From Desulfocarbo sp964620595 (GTDB lineage: Bacteria > Desulfobacterota > Desulfarculia > Desulfarculales > Desulfarculaceae): DNA of 64,000 nt. A program made the translations under genes and the position numbers. Below, in pieces: positions 1 to 14,068 of this stretch. Numbering within the stretch: position 1 is the first letter of the stretch; every line of letters starts with the position of its first letter. The stretch covers positions 36,889-100,888 of the forward strand of contig CAZUHP010000006.1 in assembly GCA_964620595.1 (NCBI GenBank), given 5' to 3'. Under the pieces are notes generated by a model. The model did no database searches. It was not told where the DNA came from and was given only the letters and a program-made list of their open reading frames with translations.

Positions 1-1555
1 CCTGGCCCGGCGCCTGGACGCCACCGAGCCCGTCCTCACCAGCGACGGCGGCTTCGAGCTGCTCAACGCCCGCCATCCCCTCCTGGCCTGGCGCCAGGCC
101 GCGGGCAAGGGGCGGGCGGTGCCCATCCAGGTGCGCCTGGCGCCGGAGCACAAGGCCCTGGTCATCAGCGGCGCCAATGCCGGCGGCAAGACCGCCACCA
201 TAAAGACCGTGGGCCTCATCCACCTCATGGCCCTGTGCGGGCTCCAGGTGCCTTGCCTGGCCGGCTCCAAGATATGCCTCTACCAGCGGGTGCTGGCCGA
301 GGTGGGCGACGACCAGTCCCTGGAAACCGACCTCAGCACCTTCACCGCCCACGCCGGCCGCCTGGCCCGCATGGTGAGCCTGGCCGGCCCCGGCTCCCTG
401 GTCCTGGTGGACGAGCTGGGCACCGGCACCGACCCCGGCGAGGGCGCCGCCCTGGCCATGGCCTTTCTGGAGTGGCTGGTCGGCCGCGGCGCCCGGGTGC
501 TCTGCACCACCCACTTCCACCGCCTCAAGGCCTTTGCCGCCTCCACCCCGGGGGTGGAGAACGTGTCCGTGGCCTTTGACCAGGCCACCGGCGAGCCCAC
601 CTTCCAGCTCTCCTATGGCCGGCCCGGGTTCTCCGACGCCCTGGCGGTGAGCAAGGGCTTGGGGTTCCCCCCGGAGCTGATCGCCCGGGCCGAGGAACTG
701 GTGGACGCGGGCGAGCGCCAGACCGTGGCCCTCTTGCAGGAGGCCGAGGCCGCCCGCCAGCAGGCCCTGGCCCAGCGCCAACAGGCCCAAAAGGAGCGCA
801 CTCGCGCCGCCCAGGAGCGCCGGGAGGCCAGGGAACTCCTGCAAACCGCCCGGCGCCAACGCGCCCAGGCCTTGGACGAGGGCAAGCGCCGGGTGCGCGA
901 GGTGGCCCGCCGCCTGGAAAACCGCCTGGAAGAACTCTGGCAGGAGGCCCGCCAGGCAAAGGAAACCGGCCAGGAACTCAAGCCCGGCCGGGTGCGCCAG
1001 CAGCTCTATGCCCAGCGCCGCCAGGCCCTGGACCAGGTGCGGGAGGCCGTGGCCCTGCCCGGCGCGGAACCGCTCCCAGAGCCCGCCCCCGGCATATATG
1101 ACCTCCGGCCCGGCGACCCGGTGCGCCTTTTGGCCCTGAACCAGGAAGGATTCCTGGCCGAGCCCCCCCGCCCCGGCCTGGAGGCGGTGTACGTCAAGGT
1201 GGGCAAGGCCGGCGTGCGGGTGCGGGTGCCCTTGAACGAGATGGAGCCCCTGGGCCGGCGCCCCAAGCCCCGGCAGCCCCCCCCGCCGGTCTCGGTCCTG
1301 GCCAGCGCCGGCGACGGCCTGGACCTGAAGATAATCGGCCTGACCGTGGAGGAGGCCCTGCCCCTGGTGGACAAGGCCATCGACCAGGCGGTGCTGGCCG
1401 GCCGCCGCTCCATGACCGTGGTGCACGGGGTGGGTACCGGCCGCCTGCGCACCGCGGTGCGCCAATACCTGGCCCGCCATCCCCAGGTGGTCCAGGCCCG
1501 CCCCGGCCAGGGACTGCATGGCAACGCGGTCACCGTGGCCGACCTGCGCGACTAG
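1..1555 (+). CDS. mutS2: MutS2 ATPase/Smr endonuclease, C-terminal part
   Basis: The reading frame is open from base 2, so the gene begins before the window; about 517 C-terminal residues are visible of a family near 780. A MutS-type Walker A (GANAGGKT, about nt 170-193), a Walker B (LVLVDELGTGTD, about nt 398) and an Ala/Gln/Arg-rich coiled coil (about nt 690-960) are followed by a C-terminal Smr domain. The Smr domain keeps HGVGTGRL, but its first motif reads LDLKIIG rather than the usual LDLRG. MutS2 proteins bind branched DNA or collided ribosomes and nick or split them; they do not act in mismatch repair. The last gene of its transcript here, it is followed by a G-rich repeat and then dnaG. 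Confidence 0.95.
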   Translation, partial: LARRLDATEPVLTSDGGFELLNARHPLLAWRQAAGKGRAVPIQVRLAPEHKALVISGANAGGKTATIKTVGLIHLMALCGLQVPCLAGSKICLYQRVLAEVGDDQSLETDLSTFTAHAGRLARMVSLAGPGSLVLVDELGTGTDPGEGAALAMAFLEWLVGRGARVLCTTHFHRLKAFAASTPGVENVSVAFDQATGEPTFQLSYGRPGFSDALAVSKGLGFPPELIARAEELVDAGERQTVALLQEAEAARQQALAQRQQAQKERTRAAQERREARELLQTARRQRAQALDEGKRRVREVARRLENRLEELWQEARQAKETGQELKPGRVRQQLYAQRRQALDQVREAVALPGAEPLPEPAPGIYDLRPGDPVRLLALNQEGFLAEPPRPGLEAVYVKVGKAGVRVRVPLNEMEPLGRRPKPRQPPPPVSVLASAGDGLDLKIIGLTVEEALPLVDKAIDQAVLAGRRSMTVVHGVGTGRLRTAVRQYLARHPQVVQARPGQGLHGNAVTVADLRD

Positions 1556-1556
1556 G

Positions 1557-1669
1557 CGGGCAACGGGGGGCGACGGGGCCGACGGGGGGCGACGGGGGGC
1601 GACGGGGCGAGGGGGGCGACGGGGGCGGCGGGGGGCAACGGCGGGTGGGGGGACGAGGGGCGAGGGGGT
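1557..1669 (+). repeat. G-rich simple repeat downstream of mutS2
   Basis: Roughly ten imperfect copies of a 9-11 bp unit (GGGGGGCGAC and variants GGGGCGAGG, GGGGCCGAC) fill the spacer directly after the mutS2 stop. The sense strand is the G-rich strand. Similar tracts recur after rpoD, glnA, yhaN, the Nudix gene, fchA and, on the other strand, the LexA-like gene. Many runs of three or more G make RNA or DNA quadruplexes possible. No gene is seen in 1556-1784. Confidence 0.85.
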
Positions 1670-1784
1670 AGAGTTGCCGGCAGGCAGGGGTGATGAGGCC
1701 GGAAGGGGCGAGGCGGGGACACGGCGGACCGGCCCTGGGCCGGGCATGCTTCGGACCACGAAACCAACCAGGAACGGTGACTAG

Positions 1785-3599
1785 GTGACCACTGGCGGCT
1801 ACATACCCGAAGACAAGATAGACGAGGTGCGTCTGGCCGCGGACGTGGTGGACGTGGTGGGCAAAAGGGTGCGGCTCACCAAAAAGGGCAAGGACTTTTG
1901 GGGCCTGTGCCCCTTTCACGGCGATAGCGACCCCAGCTTCAAGGTGGACCGGGGCCGCGGCACCTGGCACTGCTTCGGCTGCGGCGAGGGCGGCAGCGTG
2001 TTCACCTTTGTGATGAAGGACGAGGGGCTCACCTTTCCCGAGGCGGTGCGCGAGCTGGCCGCCCGCTACGGGGTGGAGCTGCCCTCCCCCAAGCTGACCC
2101 CGGCCCAGCGCCGCAAGGCGGAACTTCGCCAGCGCCTCTTGCGCGTGCTGGAAATGGCAGGTAAGTTTTTCACCCAGCAGCTAAACTCCCCATCCGGCCG
2201 CCAGGCGCGGGAATACCTTTTCCGCCGCCGCGGCCTGGATGAGGACACGGTGAAGGCTTTTGGCCTGGGCTTCGCCCCCGACTCCTGGGAGGAGCTGGGG
2301 CGTTTCCTGGCGGCGCAGAACGTGCCCCAGGACTTGGCCGTGGAGGCCGGCCTTCTCATCCGCCGGGACCGGGGGGGAGGTGCCTATGACCGTTTCCGGG
2401 GCCGCGTGATGTTTCCCATCCGCGATGCCACCGGGCGGCTGGTCAGTTTCGGCGGACGCATGCTGGGCGACGGCGAGCCCAAGTACATGAACGGGCCCGA
2501 GTCGCCGGTGTTCTCCAAATCACGCACTCTCTACAACCTGGACCAGGCCCGGTCGGCCATGCGCAAGAAGGACCGGGCTCTTGTGGTGGAGGGGTACTTC
2601 GACGTGATCACCTGTGCGGCCTGCGGCTATCCCGAGACGGTGGCGCCCATGGGCACCGCCCTCACCGCCCAACAGGTGCGCCGCCTCAAGGGACAGGCCG
2701 CCGAGGCCGTGCTCATCTTCGACGGCGACCAGGCCGGCCTGCGCGCCGCCACCCGCTCCCTGCCCGTGTTTCTGGCCGAAGAAATGCCCGCCCGGGTGCT
2801 GCTTCTGCCCCAGGGGGAGGACCCCGACACCTTCCTGCGCAACCAGGGGCCCGAGGCCCTGGAGGAGGCCCTGGGCCAGGCCCGGCCCCTGGTGGAGATG
2901 GTGTTGGACTCCATCCTGGCGGACGGCGATCTGGACACCCCCGAGGGCAAGAGCCGGGTCGTGGGCGAGGCCGGCGAGGTGCTGAAGGGCATCAAGGACC
3001 CGGTGACCCGCTGGCTCTATCTGGAGCGCCTGGCCCGCCGCCTGGAGCTGCCGCCCCAGGTGGTGGCCGCCCGCCTGGGCCTGCCCCTCCCTGCCGGCGC
3101 CCCGGGCGACCGCGCCGCCTACGCCCCGCCTGCTCCCCGCCGTCGCGGCAATATCTGCTTCGACGACGAGCGCTGCCTGCTGGAGCTGGCCCTGGCCTCG
3201 CCCCAGGCCGCCCGCGAACTATACGAGCATGGCGCGCTCGCCGGGCTCCAGGACCCGGGGCTGGAGGCCGTGGCCCAGGCCGTGTGCCGCCTGCTGGAGC
3301 GAGGAGCCCAGCCCACCCCCGCCGCGGTCATGGACGCCCTGGAGGACCACTCCCTGGGCGGCCTGGTGAGCGCCCTGGCCGACGCTGCCCCCAGCCTGGA
3401 GCCCTCCACCCTGGGCGAGCAGGTGCGGAGCTACCTGCGGGGCCGGGCCCGCAAGCAGGTGCAGCGGGAGCTTGGCGAGCTGAACAAGGCAATCGACGCC
3501 GCCTTTCAGGCGGGCGACCTGGAACAGGTGGCCCGCCTCCAGGCGCGCCGCCGCGATATAACCACCAGTCACCTCCGTCCCCAGAGCAAAGAGGAATAA
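1785..3599 (+). CDS. dnaG: DNA primase DnaG
   Basis: This is the bacterial replicative primase, which makes RNA primers at the fork with DnaB helicase. The 604 residues are normal for the family. An N-terminal CHC2 zinc finger uses C42, H45, C63 and C66. The catalytic core has the Toprim motifs VVEGYFD (E269) and IFDGDQAG (D313, D315), and a C-terminal helicase-binding region follows. The start is GTG at 1785, just past a TGACTAG, with only a weak Shine-Dalgarno (GGAACGG). The stop lies 3 nt before rpoD, so primase and the housekeeping sigma factor are co-transcribed, a relic of the classic macromolecular-synthesis operon without rpsU. Confidence 0.98.
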   Translation: MTTGGYIPEDKIDEVRLAADVVDVVGKRVRLTKKGKDFWGLCPFHGDSDPSFKVDRGRGTWHCFGCGEGGSVFTFVMKDEGLTFPEAVRELAARYGVELPSPKLTPAQRRKAELRQRLLRVLEMAGKFFTQQLNSPSGRQAREYLFRRRGLDEDTVKAFGLGFAPDSWEELGRFLAAQNVPQDLAVEAGLLIRRDRGGGAYDRFRGRVMFPIRDATGRLVSFGGRMLGDGEPKYMNGPESPVFSKSRTLYNLDQARSAMRKKDRALVVEGYFDVITCAACGYPETVAPMGTALTAQQVRRLKGQAAEAVLIFDGDQAGLRAATRSLPVFLAEEMPARVLLLPQGEDPDTFLRNQGPEALEEALGQARPLVEMVLDSILADGDLDTPEGKSRVVGEAGEVLKGIKDPVTRWLYLERLARRLELPPQVVAARLGLPLPAGAPGDRAAYAPPAPRRRGNICFDDERCLLELALASPQAARELYEHGALAGLQDPGLEAVAQAVCRLLERGAQPTPAAVMDALEDHSLGGLVSALADAAPSLEPSTLGEQVRSYLRGRARKQVQRELGELNKAIDAAFQAGDLEQVARLQARRRDITTSHLRPQSKEE

Positions 3600-3602
3600 C
3601 CC

Positions 3603-5360
<1,758 letters not shown>

Positions 5361-5361
5361 C

Positions 5362-5395
5362 CCGCGGGGGCGACGGGGGGCGACGGGGGGGCCGA
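5362..5395 (+). repeat. G-rich simple repeat downstream of rpoD
   Basis: Tandem GGGGGCGACGG units start 2 nt after the rpoD stop, the same unit and orientation as after mutS2. Further short blocks of it follow each copy of the hairpin repeat at about 5442-5464 and 5510-5523, so the composite unit seems to be hairpin plus G-tract. Confidence 0.8.
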
Positions 5396-5398
5396 GAG

Positions 5399-5449
5399 AG
5401 CACCTTGTAAAGAGCGGGGCGCCGATAGGCGCCCAAGGTTGCGACGGGG
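5399..5449 (+). repeat. Hairpin repeat unit, copy 1
   Basis: About 50 bp beginning AGCACCTTGTAAA and ending in GCGACGGGG. It contains a perfect stem, GGGCGCC (5417-5423) and GGCGCCC (5428-5434), around a GATA loop. Copy 2 lies 71 bp downstream with the same order of parts. It is unlike a coding sequence and no open frame uses it convincingly. It could be a REP-like or small non-autonomous element. Confidence 0.6.
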
Positions 5450-5469
5450 GAGGCGACGGGGGGCGTGGG

Positions 5470-5522
5470 AGCGCCTTGTAAATAACGGCACACCGACGGG
5501 TGCCCAGGGAGGGGCGACGGGG
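5470..5522 (+). repeat. Hairpin repeat unit, copy 2
   Basis: The second copy begins AGCGCCTTGTAAA, has a stem GGCAC/GTGCC with one internal mismatch around a CGAC loop, and again ends in GGCGACGGGG. Stem bases differ from copy 1 while pairing is mostly kept, which suggests the structure rather than the exact sequence is maintained. Confidence 0.6.
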
Positions 5523-5571
5523 AACGAGAGGGGCTTTCGGAAAAATCGGCTGGACCAGGCCCTGGCCTGCC

Positions 5572-6570
5572 TCACAAGAGGGGGGCCAGGGCTTGTTCGT
5601 AGGGCAGCAGGTCCTCAAAGGGCAGCAGGGTGCCCATGGCGCGGTTGCTGGTGGCTATGCCCGCCTCCTCCACCGCAGCCAGGGGGTTGAGCCCCCCGAT
5701 CACCACCAATCCCACCCGGCCGGGCGAAACCGGCACCTCCAACAGCGGTTGCCCGGGCCGGCCCACCAGGAGCACCCCCCCCAGGCCGACCTGCTCCATG
5801 CGGGCGGCCAGGCGGCGGGCCTTGTCGGCGCTGGGTGCGGGTATCTCCCGGAAGCTGGCCCCCACCACCCCCTCCCCGCTGGCGGCCGCCCGGCCCACCG
5901 AGGTCATCCGGCCCTTGATGAATATCTCCAGGGGGTCCAGGGTGGTTCCGTCGTAGTAGATGAGCTGGGTGAAGCGCACCGGCTTGAGGTCCACCATCTG
6001 CAACAGGCCGCCGAAGCGGTTGGTGGTGGGGATGCCCTCGGCCAGGAACACTCCGTTCACGCTGACCGAACAGATGGTGGCCACCCCGTACTCATCCGGG
6101 CCCAGGTGCACCCGGCCCAGCCGGCTGCCGGGCGGGGCCAGGAGCAGGCGCTGGCCCATGCCCAGGCCCGTGGCAAACACCTGGCGCATGAGCTTGGCCG
6201 CTTCGCCCATGCGGGCCGCCTCCACGGTGGACAGGTTCACCACCACCTCGCCCCTGGCCTGGCGCAGGCGGAAATCCATGCGGTAGGTGAGCGCGTCCAC
6301 CCGCGCGGCCACGAAACCCACCTTGTCCACCGCGTAGGCTTCCTCCAGCTCGCGGCGGCCTTTCTCGGTGAGCCGGCGGCCGCGGCGGCCGGCCGGCTCG
6401 GTCAGCCCCTCGGCGTCGGTGCGCTCCAGGTAATAGCGGATGGTGCGCTGGCTCATCTCCCGGCCGGCCAGGGCCAGGGCCTGGGCGATGCGCACCCCGC
6501 CCAGGGGACGCTCCGACTCGCTGAGCACCCGTAGGATGTCCAGGATTTTTCGCCTGCTGCGCTCGTCCAT
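5572..6570 (-). CDS. nrpR: NrpR-family transcriptional repressor (winged helix plus DUF128)
   Basis: The 332-residue protein has an N-terminal RNase R-type winged helix (about 1-75, including SQRTIRYYLERTD) followed by one DUF128/NrpR effector domain (about 85-325). In methanogens NrpR represses nif, glnA and glnK-amt operons and releases DNA when 2-oxoglutarate rises. Archaeal proteins often have two DUF128 domains; this one has one. It is divergent from nadE-gltB-gltD-glnA, which fits a nitrogen-regulator role. The start is ATG 6570. That it senses 2-oxoglutarate here is inferred from family membership and neighbours only. Confidence 0.85.
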   Translation of the reverse strand: MDERSRRKILDILRVLSESERPLGGVRIAQALALAGREMSQRTIRYYLERTDAEGLTEPAGRRGRRLTEKGRRELEEAYAVDKVGFVAARVDALTYRMDFRLRQARGEVVVNLSTVEAARMGEAAKLMRQVFATGLGMGQRLLLAPPGSRLGRVHLGPDEYGVATICSVSVNGVFLAEGIPTTNRFGGLLQMVDLKPVRFTQLIYYDGTTLDPLEIFIKGRMTSVGRAAASGEGVVGASFREIPAPSADKARRLAARMEQVGLGGVLLVGRPGQPLLEVPVSPGRVGLVVIGGLNPLAAVEEAGIATSNRAMGTLLPFEDLLPYEQALAPLL

Positions 6571-6587
6571 GGCTCGGCTTTCCCCGC

Positions 6588-6605
6588 GGTAGGGGGGCTC
6601 TTACC
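6588..6605. promoter_or_regulatory. Inverted GGTA/TACC pair at the nrpR start site
   Basis: GGTA (6588-6591) and TACC (6602-6605) face each other across 10 nt, at and just after the predicted +1 of the leftward nrpR promoter. The half-sites are the same tetramers as in the TACC-N4-GGTA palindromes but in the opposite arrangement. The position would suit autorepression; this is speculative. Confidence 0.3.
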
Positions 6606-6610
6606 AAGCG

Positions 6611-6639
6611 AGCCTAGCAGGGGCGTTTGGCGCCGTCAA
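6611..6639 (-). promoter_or_regulatory. Sigma-70-like promoter of nrpR
   Basis: Read leftward there is TTGACG (6634-6639), a 17-nt spacer and TAGGCT (6611-6616). The -35 is good and the -10 weak. It would start transcription near 6604, about 34 nt ahead of the nrpR start codon. Confidence 0.45.
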
Positions 6640-6648
6640 GGCCAAAGT

Positions 6649-6662
6649 CGGCAATACTGCCG
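6649..6662. promoter_or_regulatory. CGGCA-N4-TGCCG palindrome
   Basis: This dyad sits just upstream of the nrpR -35. A close relative, GGCAA-N3-TTGCC, lies at 6815-6827. Both may be operators in the divergent nrpR/nadE control region, although their spacers differ by one base. Confidence 0.35.
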
Positions 6663-6784
6663 CCAATGTTTGCCGTGTTCCGGCCCTGCCCCCAGGCGGC
6701 CCCTCCTGGAGGCTGGAGCGGCTTGTGCCAGATATAACTAATCTAAAACCGGTTAGCAGATGGTTTCCGGGGTGGATTTGGCTA

Positions 6785-6815
6785 TTGACAAGGTTCGCTC
6801 GCTATGGGATATAAG
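6785..6815 (+). promoter_or_regulatory. Candidate nadE promoter P1
   Basis: A consensus TTGACA (6785-6790) is followed at 18-19 nt by ATATAAG (6809-6815). A perfect GGCAA-ATA-TTGCC palindrome immediately follows at 6815-6827, where a repressor could block initiation. P1 would give a leader of about 165 nt before nadE. Confidence 0.5.
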
Positions 6816-6827
6816 GCAAATATTGCC
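6815..6827. promoter_or_regulatory. GGCAA-N3-TTGCC palindrome
   Basis: This perfect 5+5 dyad abuts the P1 -10 element, the usual place for a repressor site. Its binding protein is unknown; the adjacent NrpR-like regulator is the nearest candidate. Confidence 0.4.
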
Positions 6828-6877
6828 GTATCGGACTTGGTGGCTGTTTCCGTCCTGTGCCCCAGGGCGGGGGGCGG

Positions 6878-6883
6878 TATAAT
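6878..6883 (+). promoter_or_regulatory. TATAAT box, candidate nadE promoter P2
   Basis: A perfect TATAAT stands 104 nt before the nadE start with no recognisable -35 at 16-18 nt. The TACC-N4-GGTA palindrome begins 18 nt downstream, placing it near +12 of a P2 transcript. Confidence 0.4.
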
Positions 6884-6901
6884 TGTCCTTGCGCGAAAGC
6901 C

Positions 6902-6913
6902 TACCATGAGGTA
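6902..6913. promoter_or_regulatory. TACC-N4-GGTA palindrome, nadE copy
   Basis: The sequence is TACCATGAGGTA, flanked C and G to make CTACC...GGTAG. It is one of five exact copies in the window, all in non-coding DNA of the nitrogen block. Lying 74 nt before nadE and just after the TATAAT box, it could be an operator. It could also form a small hairpin in RNA. Confidence 0.6.
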
Positions 6914-6986
6914 GGAACGTAAGCCCCGCCAGGCGGCGGACCTTCCCCGAGCAGCCAGCCCGGCGATATTATTAAGGTAGCCTCCC

Positions 6987-8687
6987 ATGCCTCTTTTGCG
7001 TATCGCCCAGGCTCAAATCAATCCCCGGGTCGGGGACCTGGCCGGCAATGCCGCCCTGATCGCCGGTTGCCTGGAGCGGGCCCGGGGGCTGGGGGTGGAC
7101 CTGGTAACCTTTCCCGAGTTGGCCGTCACCGGCTACCCGCCCGAAGACCTGCTCTTGAAGCCGCGCTTTTTGCAGGACACCGCCCGCACCCTGGAGGAGC
7201 TGGCCCGGTCCACCCAGGGGGTCACCGCCCTGGTGGGCTATGCCCAGGCCGTGGGCGAGGGGGTGTTCAACGCCGCCGCCCTCCTGCAGGGGGGTGAGGT
7301 GAGGGACTCCTACCACAAGATAGAGCTGCCCAATTACGGGGTGTTCGACGAGGAGCGCTATTTCCGGGCCGGGCAGGGCTGCCATTTCCTGGACCTGGCC
7401 GGGGTGCGCTTCCTGCTGACCATCTGCGAGGACATCTGGATCGAGGGCGGGGCAGTGGAGCAGTGCGCCCGCCAGGCAGGGGCCCAGGTGACCCTGAACA
7501 TCTCGGGCTCGCCCTTTTATGCCGGCAAGCTGGCGCTCAGGCGCGAGATCGCGGCCGGCTTCGCCCGCCGCACCGGCACCTATGTGTGCTACACCAACCT
7601 GGTGGGCGGCCAGGACGAGCTGGTGTTCGACGGCGGCTCCCTGGTGATGGACCCCCAGGGCGCGGTGCTGGCCCAGGCCAAGCGCTTCCAGGAGGATTTT
7701 CTGGTCTGCGACCTGGAGCTGCCCCCGGCCGCCGGCCCGGAGCCGCCTCCGCCCCACCACCTGGTAACCCTGTCCGCCTCCGCCCCCGGCGAGCGCCGGC
7801 CGGCAGAGTCCCGCCGGGAGCCGGAGCTGGATTTGGTGGACGAGGTCTACCAGGCCCTGGTCCTGGGCACCCGCGACTATTTGGGCAAGACCGGCTTCAA
7901 CCGGGCGGTGCTGGGGCTTTCCGGCGGCATCGACTCGGCGCTCACCGCGGCGGTGGCGGTGGATGCCCTGGGCAAGGACAACGTGGTGGGCGTGACCATG
8001 CCCAGCCAGTTCACCTCCTCGGGCACCCTCGGCGACGCCCACCTTTTGGCCCGCAATCTGGACATCCGGCTCATCACCGTGCCCATCAAGGGTATCTTCG
8101 AGAGCTACCTCGGCGAGCTGGCCGAGGCGCTGGGCCCCGGCGACCTGGGCCTTACCGCGGAGAACCTGCAGGCCCGCATCCGGGGCAACATCCTCATGGC
8201 GCTTTCCAACCGCTTCGGCTGGCTGGTCCTCACCACCGGCAACAAGAGCGAGGTGGCGGTGGGCTATTGCACCCTGTACGGCGACATGGCCGGGGGCTTT
8301 GCGGTGATCAAGGACGTGCCCAAGACCATGGTGTACGAGCTGGCCGAGTTCGTGAACCAGCGCGCCGGCAGCGAGCTGATCCCCCGGAGCATCATCCAGC
8401 GGCCGCCCTCGGCCGAGCTCAGGCCGGACCAGACCGACCAGGACTCCCTGCCCCCCTACGAGGTGCTGGACCCCATCCTCCGGGCCTACGTGGAGGAGGA
8501 CAAGGTCCTGGACGAGATCGCGGAGCTGGGCTTCGACCCGGCCACGGTCAAGGAGGTGGTGCGCCTGGTGGACCTGAACGAGTACAAGCGGCGCCAGGCC
8601 CCGCCGGGGATCAAGATCACCCCCAAGGCCTTTGGCAAGGACCGCCGGCTGCCCATCTGTAACCACTACCGGCCGGGCTGGAGGTAG
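6987..8687 (+). CDS. nadE: Glutamine-dependent NAD+ synthetase
   Basis: The enzyme converts nicotinic acid adenine dinucleotide, ATP and glutamine to NAD+. The 566 residues comprise an N-terminal nitrilase-fold glutaminase with the Glu-Lys-Cys triad (E44 in FPELAVTGY, K111 in YHKIELPNYG, C147 in TICEDIW) and a C-terminal synthetase with the PP-loop LGLSGGIDSAL. It draws ammonia from glutamine, which links it to the neighbouring gltBD and glnA. The start is ATG 6987. The next gene begins 2 nt after the stop. The leader holds two candidate promoters and a TACC-N4-GGTA site. Confidence 0.97.
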   Translation: MPLLRIAQAQINPRVGDLAGNAALIAGCLERARGLGVDLVTFPELAVTGYPPEDLLLKPRFLQDTARTLEELARSTQGVTALVGYAQAVGEGVFNAAALLQGGEVRDSYHKIELPNYGVFDEERYFRAGQGCHFLDLAGVRFLLTICEDIWIEGGAVEQCARQAGAQVTLNISGSPFYAGKLALRREIAAGFARRTGTYVCYTNLVGGQDELVFDGGSLVMDPQGAVLAQAKRFQEDFLVCDLELPPAAGPEPPPPHHLVTLSASAPGERRPAESRREPELDLVDEVYQALVLGTRDYLGKTGFNRAVLGLSGGIDSALTAAVAVDALGKDNVVGVTMPSQFTSSGTLGDAHLLARNLDIRLITVPIKGIFESYLGELAEALGPGDLGLTAENLQARIRGNILMALSNRFGWLVLTTGNKSEVAVGYCTLYGDMAGGFAVIKDVPKTMVYELAEFVNQRAGSELIPRSIIQRPPSAELRPDQTDQDSLPPYEVLDPILRAYVEEDKVLDEIAELGFDPATVKEVVRLVDLNEYKRRQAPPGIKITPKAFGKDRRLPICNHYRPGWR

Positions 8688-8689
8688 GC

Positions 8690-9367
8690 ATGCGTATCCT
8701 GGTCCTGCAGCACCATCCCGAGGAGGGTACCGGTACCCTGGGCGAGTTCCTGGCGGCCAAGGGCGCCGACCTGCACACGGTGCATTGTTGGCGCGGAGAC
8801 ACCCCGCCCACCACCCCCGAGGGATATGCCGCCCTGGTTAGCATGGGCGGTCCCATGGGGGTGTACCAGGAAGACGAGCATCCCTGGCTGAGGCCTGAGA
8901 ACGAGCTGCTCGCCCGCGCCGCCCGGGCCGGCCTGCCGGTGATCGGCGTGTGCCTGGGTGCCCAGCTCATCGCCAAGGCCCTGGGCGCGCGGGTGGTGCG
9001 CTCCCCGGCCGAGGAGATCGGCTGGTATAATGTCGAGCTGACCCCCGAGGCGGGGGAGGATCCCCTGTGGGCGGGGGTGGAGCCCCTGGTGCCGGTGGTA
9101 CAGTGGCACGGCGACATGTTCGAGGTGCCGGAGGGGGGCCGCCTGCTGGCCAAGGGCGAACCCTGCCCCCACCAGGCCTTTGGCTGGCAAAAGGCATACG
9201 GGCTGCAGTTCCACGTGGAAGTGACGCCCGCGATTCTTGAGAGCTGGTTCCCGGAGGCGGACAGGCAGCAGGAGATACTGGGCCAGTGGGACAGCCTGGG
9301 CCCCCGCATGGAAGCGGCCGCCCAAAGGCTGTACGCCAACTTCTGGGAACTGATTGAAGGCAAATAA
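8690..9367 (+). CDS. Class I glutamine amidotransferase (GMP synthase-like domain)
   Basis: A stand-alone 225-residue GATase1 domain. The nucleophile elbow GVCLGAQ puts the cysteine at C88; the His-Glu pair is H175 and E177 (FHVEVT). These domains hydrolyse glutamine and pass ammonia to a partner, or act as gamma-glutamyl hydrolases. No synthetase partner is fused. It starts 2 nt after nadE, so it is translated with it, and precedes gltB. Its substrate cannot be told from sequence; possible roles are detoxifying gamma-glutamyl compounds or supplying ammonia. Confidence 0.85.
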   Translation: MRILVLQHHPEEGTGTLGEFLAAKGADLHTVHCWRGDTPPTTPEGYAALVSMGGPMGVYQEDEHPWLRPENELLARAARAGLPVIGVCLGAQLIAKALGARVVRSPAEEIGWYNVELTPEAGEDPLWAGVEPLVPVVQWHGDMFEVPEGGRLLAKGEPCPHQAFGWQKAYGLQFHVEVTPAILESWFPEADRQQEILGQWDSLGPRMEAAAQRLYANFWELIEGK

Positions 9368-9374
9368 CTCTGAC

Positions 9375-9425
9375 GGGGCTCCTGGCCCGGCCGGGGATGG
9401 CCGCGCGGGAGCGGGGAGCCCTTTT
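9375..9425 (+). terminator. Rho-independent terminator after nadE-GATase
   Basis: GGGCTCC (9376-9382) pairs with GGAGCCC (9415-9421), with GC-rich pairing inside the loop, and TTTT follows. It lies 8 nt after the amidotransferase stop and 18 nt before gltB, so gltB either has its own promoter or depends on readthrough. Confidence 0.65.
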
Positions 9426-9442
9426 GACCCTGCGAGCTTCAG

Positions 9443-14011
<4,569 letters not shown>

Positions 14012-14068
14012 AGAACGCAACCCGCGCCGGGCGGGCGCCGCCCGGCCGAGAGATACAGGACGCTTGTC

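Noticed and set aside
8735..8746. GGTACCGGTACC inside the amidotransferase gene
   Set aside because: The tetramers are adjacent (no 4-nt spacer) and lie in codons, so it does not fit the regulatory palindrome.
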